Shown: positions 10,883 to 21,890, numbered from the stretch's first letter. The stretch: DNA of 64,000 bases from Capra hircus (GCF_001704415.2 NC_030821.1:35199210-35263209), one strand, 5' to 3'. Program-made: numbers and translations. Notes: generated by a model not told the origin, from the sequence alone.

Positions 10883-11083
10883 AGCACGCCTTTTTCCGGA
10901 CTATTAACTGATAATATTTGGTCTACCGCACAGGATTTTTTATGTAATAAATGCCGTCTATGGCCCAGAGTGGAAGAACATTTTTTACGGACTAACCTTT
11001 GGCCTTTTAGTAATGCTAATACACCTATGATAGCCAGAGGCCTTTACCAAACTTGTAATCTAAAAATACTGCACAGTTTTTAA
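10883..11083 (+). other. Unidentified 66-codon open stretch followed by A-rich tail
   Basis: Open from just after an in-frame TAG (10880-10882) to TAA at 11081-11083, immediately followed by an A-rich run (to about 11108). The peptide has a CNKC pair and a WPRVEEHFLRT segment but belongs to no family I recognise. No ATG lies near its start. It might be the 3' end of a processed pseudogene or of an unrecognised retroelement, or chance; I see no TSD. Confidence 0.25.
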
Positions 11084-11164
11084 AAAAAAAACAAAAAACA
11101 AAAAAACACCCTTCTCTAGAAGAAACAGGTAGAGAACACTGACAACATCAACTTAATATTTTTA

Positions 11165-11290
11165 AATAGATCTTTATTATTAACTTATTTAACAAGCATT
11201 TATTAATAATCAACTATATGCCATGAGTTGTTCTAGGCACTAAGGAAATAGTAATACACAATCCAGAAAATGTCCCAGCTCATAGGGCTA
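11165..11290 (+). mobile_element. Old mammalian interspersed repeat fragment
   Basis: Contains a diverged version of the common motif 'catttattgagcacctactatgtgcc...ttctaggcact' (here 'catttattaataatcaactatatgcc...gttctaggcactaagg'). The family is not resolved. A related copy is at 31512-31650. Confidence 0.5.
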
Positions 11291-11380
11291 TAAATATCTG
11301 GCAAAGGTCATATAGGCCTTGGTTCACAGAGGAGTTGACTGGAAAAAAAAAAAAAAACAAACAACCTATGTAACTAAATA

Positions 11381-11460
11381 TTGGGTTGGCCAAAAAGTTC
11401 ATTCAGGTTTTTCTTTGCCAAGCTATGGACAAACTCAAAAGAATTTTTTCACCAACCCAA
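11381..11460. mobile_element. Mariner-type MITE (about 80 bp)
   Basis: Terminal inverted repeats: left ttgggttggccaaaaagttc, right end reading ttgggttggtgaaaaaattc on the opposite strand. The element is flanked by TA (11379-11380 and 11461-11462), the Tc1/mariner target duplication. It encodes nothing and was mobilised in trans by a mariner transposase. Confidence 0.9.
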
Positions 11461-11492
11461 TATTAAAACAGATAAGAGCTAAGTAAGCTATT

Positions 11493-11698
11493 TTTTTTTT
11501 ACTTTTTATTTATTTTGTATTGGGCTTTAGCCAATTAATAATGTTTTGATAGTTTCAGGTGAACAGTGAAGGGACTCAGCCATGCATGTATTCTCCCCCA
11601 AACACCCCTATCATGGAGGCTGTCACCTAACATTGAGCAGAGCTCCCTGTGCTATATAATAGGTTCTTGATGGTTATCTATTTTATTTATATCAGAAT
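11493..11698 (-). mobile_element. Ruminant L1 3' end, antisense
   Basis: Starts with the T-rich complement of the poly(A) tail and contains the reverse-strand L1 3' words 'gggactcagccatgcatg', 'cattgagcagagctccctgtgctat'. It is cut on the right by the BovB. Confidence 0.85.
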
Positions 11699-11743
11699 AT
11701 TCAGGGCAAGCCCTGTGACGGCTGGCACACCCAGCGCAGCCGA

Positions 11744-11900
11744 GAGGAGCCACCCCATGTCCGAGGTCAGGGCAACGGTCTGGAGGAGCCACCCCGTGTA
11801 TGAGGCCAGGGTCAGGGGCCGGGAGGAGCCACCCCACATCTGAGGCCAGGGGCGGCAGTCGGGAAGATCAACCCACGTCCAAGGAGCGGTGGCTGCACTG
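11744..11900 (+). repeat. GC-rich 39-bp tandem units in the BovB 5' region
   Basis: Four diverging units of the form 'gaggagccaccccatgtccgag' start near 11744, 11783, 11823 and 11861. The block is much richer in G+C and CpG than the rest of the window. Position suggests the element's internal promoter/5' UTR, which is inference. Confidence 0.8.
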
Positions 11901-12237
11901 GCCCAGGAGGGCCTAGAGGAGCTATCCCACGTTGAAGGTCAGGAAGGGCGGCAGTCAGGAGATACCCTTTGTCCAAGGTAAGGAGCAGTGGCTGCACTTT
12001 GCTGGAGCAGCCGTGAAGAGATACCCCACACCCAAGGTAAGAGACACCCAAGTAAGATGGTAGGTATTGCAAGAGGGCATCAGAGGGCAGACACACTGAA
12101 ACCATACTCAAAGAAAACTAATCAATCTAATCACACTAGGACCACAGCCTTGTCTAACTCAATGAAACCAAGCCATGCCTGCAGGGCAACCCAAGACAGG
12201 AGGGTCATGGTGGACAGGTCTGACAGAATGTGGTCCA

Positions 12238-12296
12238 CTGGAGAAGGGAATGGCAAACCACTTCAGTATTCTTGCCTTGAGAACCCCATGAACAGT
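12238..12296 (+). other. BovB 5' segment shared with Bov-A SINE body
   Basis: The words 'ggagaagggaatggcaaacc' and 'attcttgccttgagaaccccatg' match the middle of every Bov-tA and Bov-A2 SINE in the window ('ggagaagggaatggcaaccc ... attcttgcctggagaatccc'). This shows that the SINE body contains a piece of this upstream BovB region besides the BovB 3' end. Confidence 0.8.
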
Positions 12297-12420
12297 ATGA
12301 AAAGGCAAAATAATAGGATACTGAATGAGGAACTCCCCAGGTCAGTAGGTGTCCAATATGCTACTGGAGATCAATGGAGAAATAACTCCAGAAAGAAAGA
12401 AGGGATAGAGCCAAAGCAAA

Positions 12421-15168
12421 AACAATACCCAGCTGTGGATATGACTGGTGAGAGAAACAAAGTCCGATGCTATAAAGAGCAATATTGCATAGGAACCTGG
12501 AATGTCAGGTCCATGAATCAAGGCAAATTGGAAGTAGTCAAACAAGAGATGGCAAGAGTGAACGTCGACATTCTAAGAATCAGCGAACTAAAATGGACTT
12601 GAATGGGTGAATTTAACTCAGATGACCATTATATCTATTACTGCGAGCAGGAATCCCTCAGAAGAAATGGAGTAGCCATCATGGTCAGCAAAAGAGTCCA
12701 AAATGCAGTACTTGGATGCAATCTCAAAAACGATAGAATGATCTCTGTTCACCGTAATCCAAGTCTATGCCCCAACCAGTAATGCTGAAGAAGCTGAAGT
12801 TGAATGGTTCTATGAAGACCTACAAGACCTTGTAGAACTAACACCCAAAAAAGATGTCCTTTTCATTATAGGGGACTGGAATGCAAAAGTAGGAAGTCAA
12901 GACACCTGGAGTAACAGGCAAATTTGGCCTTGGAATGCAGAATGAAGCAGGGCAAAGACTAATAGAGTTCTGCCAAGAAAATGCACTGGTCATAGCAAAC
13001 ACCCTCTTCCAACAACACAAGAGAAGACTCTACACATGGACATCACCAGATGGTCAACACCAAAATCAGACTGATTATATTCTTTGCAGCCAAAGATGGA
13101 CAAGCTCTATACAGTCAGCAAAAACAAGACTGGGAGCTGACTGTGGCTCAGATCATGAACTCCCCTAGATCTGATAGATAGAGTGCCTGATGAACTATGG
13201 AATGAGGTTCATGACATTGTACAGGAGACAGGGATCAAGACCATCCCTATGGAAAAGAAACGCAAAAAAGCAAAATGGCTATCTGGGGAGGCCTTACAAA
13301 TAGCTGTGAAAAGAAGAGAAGCAAAAAGTAAAGGAGAAAAGGAAAGATATAAGCATCTGAATGCAGAGTTCCAAAGAATAGCAAGAAGAGATAAGAAAGA
13401 CTTCTTCCTTCAGTGATCAATGCAAAGAAATAGAGGAAAACAACAGAATGGGAAAGACTAGAGATCTCTTCAAGAAAATTAGAGATACCAAGGGAGCATT
13501 TCATGCAAAGATGGGCTTGATAAAGGATAGAAATGGTATGGACCTAACAGAAGCAGAAGATATTAAGAAGAGGTGGCAAGAATACACAGAACAACTGTAC
13601 AAAAAAGATCTTTATGACCCAGATAATCATGATGGTGTGATCACTCATCTAGAGCCAGACATCCTGGAATGTGAAGTCAAGTGGGCCTTAGAAAGCATCA
13701 CTACGACCAAAGCTAGTGGAGGTGATGGAATTCCAGTTGAGCTATTTCAAATCCTGAAAGATGATGCTGTCAAAGTGCTGCCTTCAATATGCCAGCAAAT
13801 TTGGAAAACTCAGCAGTGGCCACAGGATTGGAAAAGGTCAATTTTCATTCCAATCCCAAAGAAAAGCAATGCCAAAGAATGCTCAAACTACCGAACAATT
13901 GCACCTATCTCACACACTAGTAAAGTCATGCCCAAAATTCTCCAAGCCAGGCTTCAACAATATGTGAACTGTGAACATCCTGATGTTCAAGCTGGTTTTA
14001 GAAAAAGCAGAGGAACCAGAGATCAAATTGCCAACATCCGCTGGATCATGGAAAAAGCAAGAGAGTTCCAGAAAAACATCTATTTCTGCTTTATTGACTA
14101 TGCCAAAGCCTTTGTCTGTGTGGATCACAATAAACTGTGGACAATTCTGAAAGGGATGGGAATACCAGACCACCTGACCTGCCTCGTGAGAAATCTGTAT
14201 GCAGGCCAGGAAGCAACAGTTAGAACTGGACATGGAACAACAGACTGGTTCCAAATAGGAAAAGGAGTGCGTCAAGGCTGTATATTGTCACCCTGCTTAT
14301 TTAACTAATATGCAGAGTACATCATGAGAAATGCTGGACTGGAAGAAACACAAGCTGGAATCAAGACTGCCAGGAGAAATATCAATAACCTCAGATATGC
14401 AGATGACACCACCCTTATGGCAGAAAGTGAAGAGGAACTAAAAATCCTCTTGATGAAAGGAAAGAGGAGAGTGAAAAAGTTGGCTTAAAGCTCAACATTC
14501 AGAAAACGAAGATCATGGCATCCGGTCCCATCACTTCATGGGAAATAGATGGGGAAACAGTGGAAACAGTGTCAGACTTTATTTTGGGGGGCTCCAAAAT
14601 CACTGCAGATGGTGACTGCAGCCATGAAATTAAAAGACGCTTACTCCTTGGAAGGAAAGTTATGAACAACCCAGATAGCATATTGAAAAGCAGAGACATT
14701 ACTTTGCCGACTAAGCTCCGTCTAGTCAATGCTATGGTTTTTCCAGTGGTCATGTATGGATGTGAGAGTTGGACTGTGAAGAAGGCTGGGCGCCGAAGAA
14801 TTGATGCTTTTGAACTGTGGTGTTGGAGAAGACTCTTGAGAGTCCCTTGGACTGCAAGGAGATCCAACCAGTCCATTCTGAAGGAGATCAGCCCTAGGAT
14901 TTCTTTGGAAGGAATGATGCTAAAGCTGAAACTCCAGTACTTTGGCCACCTCATGGGTAGAGTTGACTCATTGGAAAAGACTCTGATGCTGGGAGTGATT
15001 GGGGGCAGGAGGAGAAGGGGACGACAGAGGATGAGATGGCTGGTTGGCATCACGGACTCGATGGATGTGAGCCTGAGTGAACTCCGGGAGTTGGTGATGG
15101 ACAGGGAGGCCTGGCATGCTGCGATTCATGGGGTCGCAAAGAGTCAGACCCTACTAAGCGACTGAACT
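12421..15168 (+). pseudogene. BovB ORF2 relic: AP endonuclease plus reverse transcriptase
   Basis: Domain order is endonuclease then RT. Endonuclease motifs: GTWNVRS (about 12495), ISELKW just before an in-frame TGA (12600-12602), GDWNAKVG (about 12870) and SDHEL (about 13150). RT: ASGGDGIPVELFQ, FIDYAKAF (about 14090, catalytic Asp present), GKGVRQGCILSP, YADD (14396-14407), and the C-terminal WRRLLRVPWTARRSNQ. Lesions seen: the TGA at 12600; a short deletion near 12750; loss of about 130 bp joining SDHELP to the RT linker near 13166; a frameshift near 13405 (extra bases in 'ttcttccttcag'); a TAA at 14306-14308 just upstream of YADD; and a one-base loss near 14460. The enzyme cannot be made from this copy. 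The RT core 13448-14308 is the longest surviving frame (286 codons). Confidence 0.92.
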
Positions 15169-15399
15169 GAACTGACTGAACTGATTTTTACACAAATCTA
15201 GGACTATGCTAAGAAACAGATGCAGAGGAAGAAAAACATTTACTAAGGACATAGGTATATTATTGATAAACTAAGTATATTTAAAATTAAAATTGTAATT
15301 TTCAGCAGATAGACACTTACACCTTAGTGAACAAAATTGATATATTCCATTTACCAACTTGACATATTCAAATAGGTGACACATTCTGTGGCAAACTCA

Positions 15400-15584
15400 C
15401 CTTGATGCTGGGAAAGACTGAGAGCAGGAGGAGAAGGGGGCGACAGAGAATGAGATGATTGGATGGCATCACCAACTCAATGGACATAGTTTGAGCAAAG
15501 TCTGGGAGATGCTGATGGACAGGGAAGCCTGGCATACTGCTATCCACGAGGTCACAAAGAGTCAGAATTAGCGGCTGAACAACA
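15400..15584 (+). mobile_element. BovB 3' end
   Basis: From 'cttgatgctgggaaagactg' to 'gcggctgaacaac', about 185 bp, more diverged than the copy at 11.7-15.2 kb. It ends in (aac) rather than (tgaac) repeats. Confidence 0.87.
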
Positions 15585-16074
15585 TCCCACATCCTAAGAG
15601 GCCAATCCAAATGTGCTATTCAAAATCACACTCCAATATAGGCTCAAATTCTACAGTGGATGAACAGTTGGTAACATTTCCTCTCAAATGTTGCTGAGGA
15701 GCCACGAAGTCTGGGTTGTGGTCCTAATGCAAGGGTTAGTGCAGCTCCAAACCACCTCTTGAGCCCATCCACAAACGGAATCACAAGTGTTTCCACTCAG
15801 TCAAAGGTCCATGTAAGGATATCAGTACTCCTTCTAGCACAGCAAGTAAAAGAGCAGGTAGGTTGATTTTCTTTTTAAATTATTAACATTCCACCATTGA
15901 ATAGCATGCATATCAACTCTACCATAAGTTAGACTTTTTCAGTTTTAATAAATATGACATCATGCAGTATATAGACATTATGTGGTCTGTTTTATAGAAT
16001 GTAAGGCTTATATCACTCAGTATAAATTTTATCTTTAAGTTTTATTTATCTTATTGTTGTTTATCTTATTATTG
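15585..16074. other. Unassigned sequence
   Basis: Nothing recognised in about 490 bp; the right third is T-rich. Confidence 0.5.
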
Positions 16075-16242
16075 AGACCCCATGGACTGTAGCCTGCCAG
16101 GCTTCTCTGTCCATGGGATTCTCCAGAGAAGAATACTGGGTTGTCATTCCCTTCTCCAGGGGATCTTCCCAACCTAGGGATCGAACCTGGGTTTCCCCCA
16201 TTGCAGGCAGATTCTTTTTGGCCTGAGTTACCATGGAAGCCC
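16075..16242 (-). mobile_element. Bov-tA SINE, 3'-truncated, antisense
   Basis: Minus-strand head at 16242 ('ggggcttccatgg' on the minus strand), with the Bov-A part ending at the 'accccatggactg' word. The terminal 'gtcgg...actgag' segment is missing. Confidence 0.9.
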
Positions 16243-17715
16243 CACAGGTATACAGTGATTCACCTTTTTAAAGGTTATATTCCATTTTTGTTATTATAAA
16301 ATAATGGCTGTATTCCCTGTGCTATACAATATATCCTCGTAGTTTATTTTATACATAATGTTTTTGTGTCTTAATCTCCTACCCCGATCAGGTCCCCCCA
16401 CTAGTAACCATTAGTGTACTCTCTATATCTGTGAGTCTGTTTCTTTTTTGTTATATTCACTAGTTTATTTGTTTAGATTTTATAAGTGATATCATACAGT
16501 ATGACTTATTTCATTTAGCATAATACCTTCCATCTATGTGGTTGCAAATAGCAAAATCTCATTATTTTGCCTGGTTGAGTAGTATTCCAAACATATATAT
16601 ATGCAAACACTTATACATACTGGGGTGCATGTATCTTTTTGAATTAGTGTTTTCATGTTTCATTTTTTCCAGATGTATACCAAGGAGTGAAATTTCTGGG
16701 TCGTACGGTAGTTCTATTTTAAGTTTTTTGAGAAATCTCCATACTGTTTTCCATAGTGGCTTGCACTACTTTACATTCCCACTAACAGTATATGAGAGTT
16801 GCCTTTTCTCTACATCCTTGCCAAAATTTGTTATTTGTATTCCTTTTAATGATAGTCATTCTGATAGATGTCAGACGATATTTCATTGTGGTTTAATTTT
16901 CATTTCTCTGATGATTAGCTATGTTGAGAACTTTTTCATGTGCCTGTTGGCCATCTGTATGTCTTCTTTGGAAAAATGTCTACTCACATCTTCTGCCAAT
17001 TTTTTAATTTGGTTGTTTGTTTTTTGATGTTGCATTATATGATCAAAGAGATATTTTCTCATTTATTTCTCCAAGCCTGTCATTTACCTACTCATATTAT
17101 TAATAATGTCTTTTGATAAGTATTTTAATTTTGATGCAGTTTAATTTATTGATATTTTTCTTATGGTTATTTCTGTTACTGAATATAATGCCTTTACATA
17201 TGCCTAAATCATTAATATATTCTTCTACTTTTTCCTCTATGAGCTCTCTGGATTTAGCTTTAATATTTAGGGCTATTTCTAATTTATTTTTGTATATGAC
17301 ATGCAGCAAGAATTATAGTTCATTTTTTCCCAATTTAGCTTTCTATTCATTCTAGTACCATTTTTGAAATGACTTTTCCTTCTCCACTGAATACTATCAG
17401 CAACTTTCTCAAAATGTATATGCCATTGTACATATAGGTAATAATATTGTAGTAAGTACTTAAAACTTTGTTAAGAGTGTAATCTCATGTTAAGTGTTAT
17501 TATCACAATAAAGGGAAAAAAAACACATAAAAATCATACAACTATACAGGTAGGGGTCCATTCCTGAACTATCTGTTCTGTTCTGCTGATTATCTGTAGA
17601 TCTTAAGGCCTATACTGCAGTCTCTGATTACTGTAGCTTTAAGGTTACTTTGCCCCCAAGTTCTTTATTTGCTTAACTCTGCTCTTTTTTTAATCTAGCT
17701 TCTTATGGTGAAAAT
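16243..17715 (-). mobile_element. Old L1, antisense (3' end through ORF2)
   Basis: Left to right the sequence runs from the L1 3' end ('ccctgtgctatacaatatatcc', 'gattttataagtgatatcatac') back through complements of the ORF2 C-terminus ('tggccatctgtatgtcttctttgg', 'cattgtggttttaa'-like) to words near 17545-17650 ('aactatctgttctgttctg', 'gattactgtagcttt'). The segment 17420-17540 is weakly matched. Diverged, L1MA-like age by impression only. Confidence 0.82.
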
Positions 17716-17976
17716 TTAAAAAAAATAATTTTAGATACAAATATTAAAACGATAAATTCTATGGCTATCATCAAGAAGTCTACAAACAATAAATGCTGTA
17801 GAGGATGTAGAGAGAAGGGAACTCTCTTCACTGTTGGTAGGAATGTAAATCGGTGCAGCTACTATGGAAAACAGCATGGAGGGTCCTTTAAAAACTAAAA
17901 ATAGAGAAACCATACTATCCAGCAATCCAACTCATAGGCATATATCCAGAAAAGGTGAAAACTCTGATGTGAAAGA

Positions 17977-18192
17977 TTTGTTGTTTAGTTGATAAATCAC
18001 GTCAGACTCTTTTGCGACCCTATGGACTGTAGCCCACCAGGCTCTTCTGTCCATGGGATTTCCCAAGCAAGAATACTGGTGTGGGTTGCCATTTCCTTCT
18101 CCAGGGGCTCTTTCTGACTCTAGGATTGAACCTAAGTCTCCTGCATTGACAAGCAGATTCTTTACCACTGAGCCACCAGGGAAGCCCCAGTT
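17977..18192 (-). mobile_element. Bov-tA SINE in L1
   Basis: Antisense copy whose head ends 'gccaccagggaagcccc'. The L1 continues across it. Short direct repeats tgaaaga (17970-17976 and 18193-18199) are a probable TSD. Confidence 0.88.
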
Positions 18193-18234
18193 TGAAAGAC
18201 ACATGCACCACAACGCTGTCAGCAGCACTATTTA

Positions 18235-18442
18235 CACTAGTGTTAGTCGCTCAGTTGTGTCTGACTCTTTGCAAACCCATGGACTGTAGCCCATCAGCCT
18301 CCTCTGTCCATGGGATTTCCCAGGCAAGAATACTAGAGTGGGTTGCCATTCCATTCTCCAGGGAATCTTCCTGACCCAGAGATCGAACCCATATCTCCCA
18401 CACTGCAGGCAGATTCTTTACCATCTGAGCTACCAGGGAGAT
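18235..18442 (-). mobile_element. Bov-tA SINE in L1, with TSD
   Basis: Antisense copy from 'gttagtcgctcagttgtg' to 'ctgagctaccagggag'. The 7-bp repeat ctattta (18228-18234, 18443-18449) flanks it and the L1 reads through. Confidence 0.9.
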
Positions 18443-18763
18443 CTATTTAAAACAGCTATCATGAAAACAAGTGCCCAGCAACAGACGACTGATTTAAAAA
18501 GATGTGATATATATACACAAAGAAACATTACTCAGCATAAAAAAGAATGAAATATTGCCATTTGCAGCAGCATAGATGGACCTAGAGAATACCATACTAA
18601 GTGAAGTAAGTCAGGCAGAGAAAGGCAAAATTATGTGATACATATGAAATCTAAAAAAATAACACAAATTAATATGTATACAAAACAGACACTGACTCAC
18701 AGACACAGAAAACAAACCTATGGTTATCAAATGGTAAAGGCAGGGGGGAAAATAAATTAGGGG

Positions 18764-19267
18764 TTCAGTTCAGTTGTTCAGTCATGTCTGACTCTTCGCA
18801 ACCCCATGGACTGCTTCCTTGTCCATCACCCACTCCTGGAGCTTGCTCAAACTCATGTCTATCCAGTCGGTGATGCCATCTAACCATCTCATCCTCTATT
18901 TTCCCCTTCTCCTCCTGCCTTCAATCTTTCACAATTTCAGAGTCTTCTCTAATGACTGCATTCTTCACATCAAGTGGCCAAAGTATTGGAGTTTCAGCTC
19001 CAGCATGTCCTTCCAGTGAATATTCAGGACTGATTTCCTATAGGATTGACTGGTTTGATTTCCCTGCAGTCCAGGGGACTCTCAAGAGTCTTCTCCAACA
19101 CCACAGTTCAAAGGCATCAATTCTTTGGCGCTCAGCTTTCTTCACAGTCCAACTCTCACATCCATACATGACTACTGGAAAAACCATAGCTTTGACTATG
19201 GCAAAGTAATGTCTCTGCTTTTTAATATGCTGTCTAGGTTGGTCATAGCTTTTCTTCTTCTAATTTC
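18764..19267 (-). mobile_element. BovB 3' end in L1, antisense, with TSD
   Basis: About 504 bp; the (gttca) tail complement is at the left (18764) and the C-terminal RT region at the right. An 11-bp TSD, taaattagggg, lies at 18753-18763 and 19268-19278, with the L1 continuing on both sides. One of only two BovB 3' ends here that point to the minus strand. Confidence 0.94.
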
Positions 19268-19397
19268 TAAATTAGGGGTAAACAGAAACAATTTGTATAA
19301 AATAGCATAAGCAACAAAAATTTACTGTGTAGCACAGGGAACTATACTTGCTATCTCTCAGTAACCTATAATAGAAAATAATCGGAAAAGAAAAACA

Positions 19398-19440
19398 TAT
19401 ATATATACATATATACACACACATATACACACATATATAA
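19398..19440. repeat. AT/AC microsatellite
   Basis: Mixed TA, CA and TACA units following the L1 3' end; it probably grew from its A-rich tail. Confidence 0.85.
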
Positions 19441-19449
19441 AGCTGAAAA

Positions 19450-21350
19450 AATTATAAATTCTACTCTAAACACTTACTTAGCTACATCCCACAAATTTTC
19501 ATATGTGATACTTTCACAGTCAATCAGTTAAAATTATTTTCCACAAATTGCTTAAAAGCATGTTAATTAATTCCCCAATATGTGTGATTTTCCTACATAT
19601 TTTATTGGTTCTAGTTTTGGTTTTAATTCCATTATATTTAGAGAGCACACATTATATGATTTCATTTATATGAATATTTAAAGAATTTGAAAAAGAATAG
19701 ATAGATGTATATGTATAACTGAATCACTTTCCTACTATACTTCAATATAAAGTAAAAAATTTTTTTAATTTGAAATATATTTTATGACTCAAATAGATCT
19801 CTTTATACACAGCATGTAGACTTGAAAAGAATGCATATTTTTCAGTTTGGAGGTAGTATTTAAGTCAATATGGTAACAGTGTTGTTCAGGACATCTGTGT
19901 CTTTGTTGTTTATTTCTTCTACCAATTGTTCAGAGAAGGATGGTAGTATCTCCTTAGTCTAGTGTGGGTAACTGTCTATTGTGCCCTTAAAATTCTGTTA
20001 ATTTTGCTTAAAGTGTTTTGAAGTTCTGTTTATGATTTTTATTTCTTCCTAGTGAAGTGATTCATAATTATATCTCCATTTTTATCTTTGGTAATATTAT
20101 TGGTCTTAAGCTGAAACTCCAGTACTTTGGCCACCTCATGCAAAGAGTTGACTCATTGGAAAAGACTCTGATGCTGGGACGGATTGGGGGCAGGAGGAGA
20201 AGAGGACCACAGAGGATGAGATGGCTGGATGGCATCACTGACTCGATGGACGTGAGTCTGAGTGAACTCTGGGAGATGGTGATGGACAGGGAGGCCTGGC
20301 GTGCTGCGATTCATGGGGTCGCAAAGAGTCAGACATGACTGAGCGACTGAACTGAACTGAAAGTATAATTCATCTAATATTAGTAAAGTATTCTGATCTC
20401 CTTTTACTTGAATTATTTATGTCTTTAAAGTGTCCCTTAGAAAGCATAATGTTGGGCCTTGCTTTTTTAAATCTATTTTATCTGCCTTTTAAATCGGAAT
20501 GTTAGGTTACTAGTATTTAATGTAATTTTTGATGGTGTTGGACTTCCATCTATCTTTTGGAGTTTTGTCTTTGCCACACCCTCCTTTTCTTTTTCCTTTG
20601 TTCTTCTTTGCCTGCACATTTTGGCTTGTTTAAATATTTTTCACATTTTCATTTTAATTTATCTATTGACTTTCATTTAGACCTCTTTTCTCCCTAGACT
20701 TGTTTAGTGACTCTTTCCTCTGTCATCTTAACTCTGCAGTTATGCTATCCCGTGAATTTTTATGTGAGATAATATAGTTTTCATTTTTGTAACTTGAATT
20801 CAGTTTCTTTTTAAAACTTTTCTCCTGAGATTTTCAATCTTTCCCTTCAGTATAAGTATAGTAATAACAGCCTCTTTAGAGTACTGGTCTGCTAACTCCA
20901 ATATCTAGGTCATCCATTGATTGTCTTTTCTCTTAAGAACAGACCATATTTTCCTTATTCATTTTACATCACAAATATGTTTATTTGTACCCTGGACATA
21001 ATGAATATTATGTTGAGGATTCTCTGGATTCCATACTTTCCTACAAATACTGTTGATATTTTTACTTTAGCAGGAAACTAGCTTGATTAGATTCAAACAT
21101 GAACTCTACCTTTTGGGCAGTAATTTAAATCTCAGTTTCTTATTTTTCTTAGCTGGGCTGATTGAAGTCTGGCTTCTCCATACACATGGTTCATGGGTAG
21201 CCAGAGATTTCAAAATAGTTTATATAGAGAATTTGAATAGCTTCTGCCCTACCTCTCTGCCCGTTTTCTCTTTGTGAAATTCCTATCTTGCTTTCCAGTG
21301 GTCATGACTGCCTTAAATTCTATGCTCTGGTTCTTCAAAATAGGAAAACT
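19450..21350 (-). mobile_element. Very old L1 (L1M type), antisense, long
   Basis: Complements of L1 ORF2 words ('agctacatcccacaaatttt', 'tttatgactcaaatagatctc', 'gggccttgcttttttaaatc') continue into what resembles the L1M 5' region ('accctggacataatgaatattatg', 'ctgggctgattgaagtctgg'). About 19690-19770 resembles an L1 3' end in sense, so another small L1 may lie within. Strongly diverged; family inferred from memory. Confidence 0.65.
20105..20361 (+). mobile_element. BovB 3' end in L1M
   Basis: About 257 bp from 'aagctgaaactccagtac' to the (tgaac) tail. Close in sequence to the copies at 52.8 and 57.4 kb, hence a comparatively young insertion. L1M words continue on both sides. Confidence 0.92.
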
Positions 21351-21589
21351 GAAATTTTCTTTTCTTATATATTTTAAAATTAATTTTTATTGATTTACGT
21401 AGTTGATTTACTATGTTGTGTTAGTTTCTTCTGTATAGCAAAGTGAATCAGTTATACATATACATAGATACACTATTTTTTAGAATTTTCTTCCCATGTA
21501 GTCATTACAGAGTACTGAGTAGAGTTCCCTGTGCTATATACAGTATGTCCCTGTAAGTTATCTATTTTATATTCAGTAGTGTGCACATG

Positions 21590-21854
21590 GAGAAGGCAAT
21601 GGCGCCCCACTCCAGTACTCTTGCCTGGAAAATCCCATGGATGGAGGAGCCTGGTAGGCTGCAGTCCATGGGCTTGCTAAGAGTCAGACATGACTGAGCG
21701 ACTTCACTTTCACTTTTCACTTTCATGCATTGGAGAAGGAAATGGCAACCCACTCCAGTGTTCTTGCCTGGAGAATCCCAGGGATGGCGGAGCCTGGTGG
21801 ACTGCCATCTATGGGATCGCACAGAGTTGGACACGACTGAAGCAACTTGGCGGC

Positions 21855-21887
<33 letters not shown>
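21590..21887 (+). mobile_element. Bov-A2 SINE, full-length, with TSD
   Basis: Two Bov-A monomers joined by the 'cgacttcactttcactttt' linker. No tRNA head. It ends in a (CAG)n tail. Perfect 12-bp TSD agtgtgcacatg at 21578-21589 and 21888-21899. The clean TSD and tail suggest a recent insertion. Confidence 0.96.

Positions 21888-21889
<2 letters not shown>
21852..21889 (+). repeat. (CAG)n tail of Bov-A2
   Basis: About eleven CAG units after 'ggcggcggcag'. It is the SINE's own 3' tail, not a coding triplet repeat. Confidence 0.95.

Positions 21890-21890
<1 letters not shown>

Larger units (their letters stand above)
11699..15185 (+). mobile_element. BovB (RTE clade) LINE, near full-length
   Basis: The only copy here that runs uninterrupted from a GC-rich 5' region (tandem 39-bp units) through AP endonuclease and reverse transcriptase to the (tgaac)n tail. 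Length about 3.49 kb fits a near-complete BovB. No clear TSD was found, so the 5' limit (about 11699, just after the L1) is approximate. BovB encodes the enzymes that also mobilise the Bov-tA and Bov-A2 SINEs around it. This copy is dead: see the ORF entry for its lesions. Confidence 0.93.
17730..19397 (+). mobile_element. Old L1 ORF2 C-terminus and 3' end, split by three insertions
   Basis: Pieces at 17730-17976, 18193-18234, 18443-18763 and 19268-19397 join into one sense L1 ('atcaagaagtctacaaac', 'tggtaggaatgtaaatcggtgc', 'acacatgcaccaca', 'cagcataaaaaagaatgaaa', ending 'gtagcacagggaactatac'). Two SINEs and one BovB interrupt it. It overlaps in L1 coordinates with the antisense L1 to its left, so the two are separate insertions. 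Confidence 0.85.

Noticed and set aside
13448..14308. 286-codon RT frame as a functional gene or retroviral pol
   Set aside because: Motifs and context are those of BovB; the frame is bounded by frameshifts and a stop before YADD. No LTR, gag or protease nearby.
16243..19397. One twin-primed L1 across the antisense and sense L1 pieces
   Set aside because: Both pieces contain the L1 3' end and overlap in L1 coordinates, so they are separate insertions.
21852..21889. CAG expansion in a coding frame
   Set aside because: It is the tail of a Bov-A2 SINE inside its TSD; the polyglutamine or polyserine frames are artefacts. The same applies to the CTG run near 41138.
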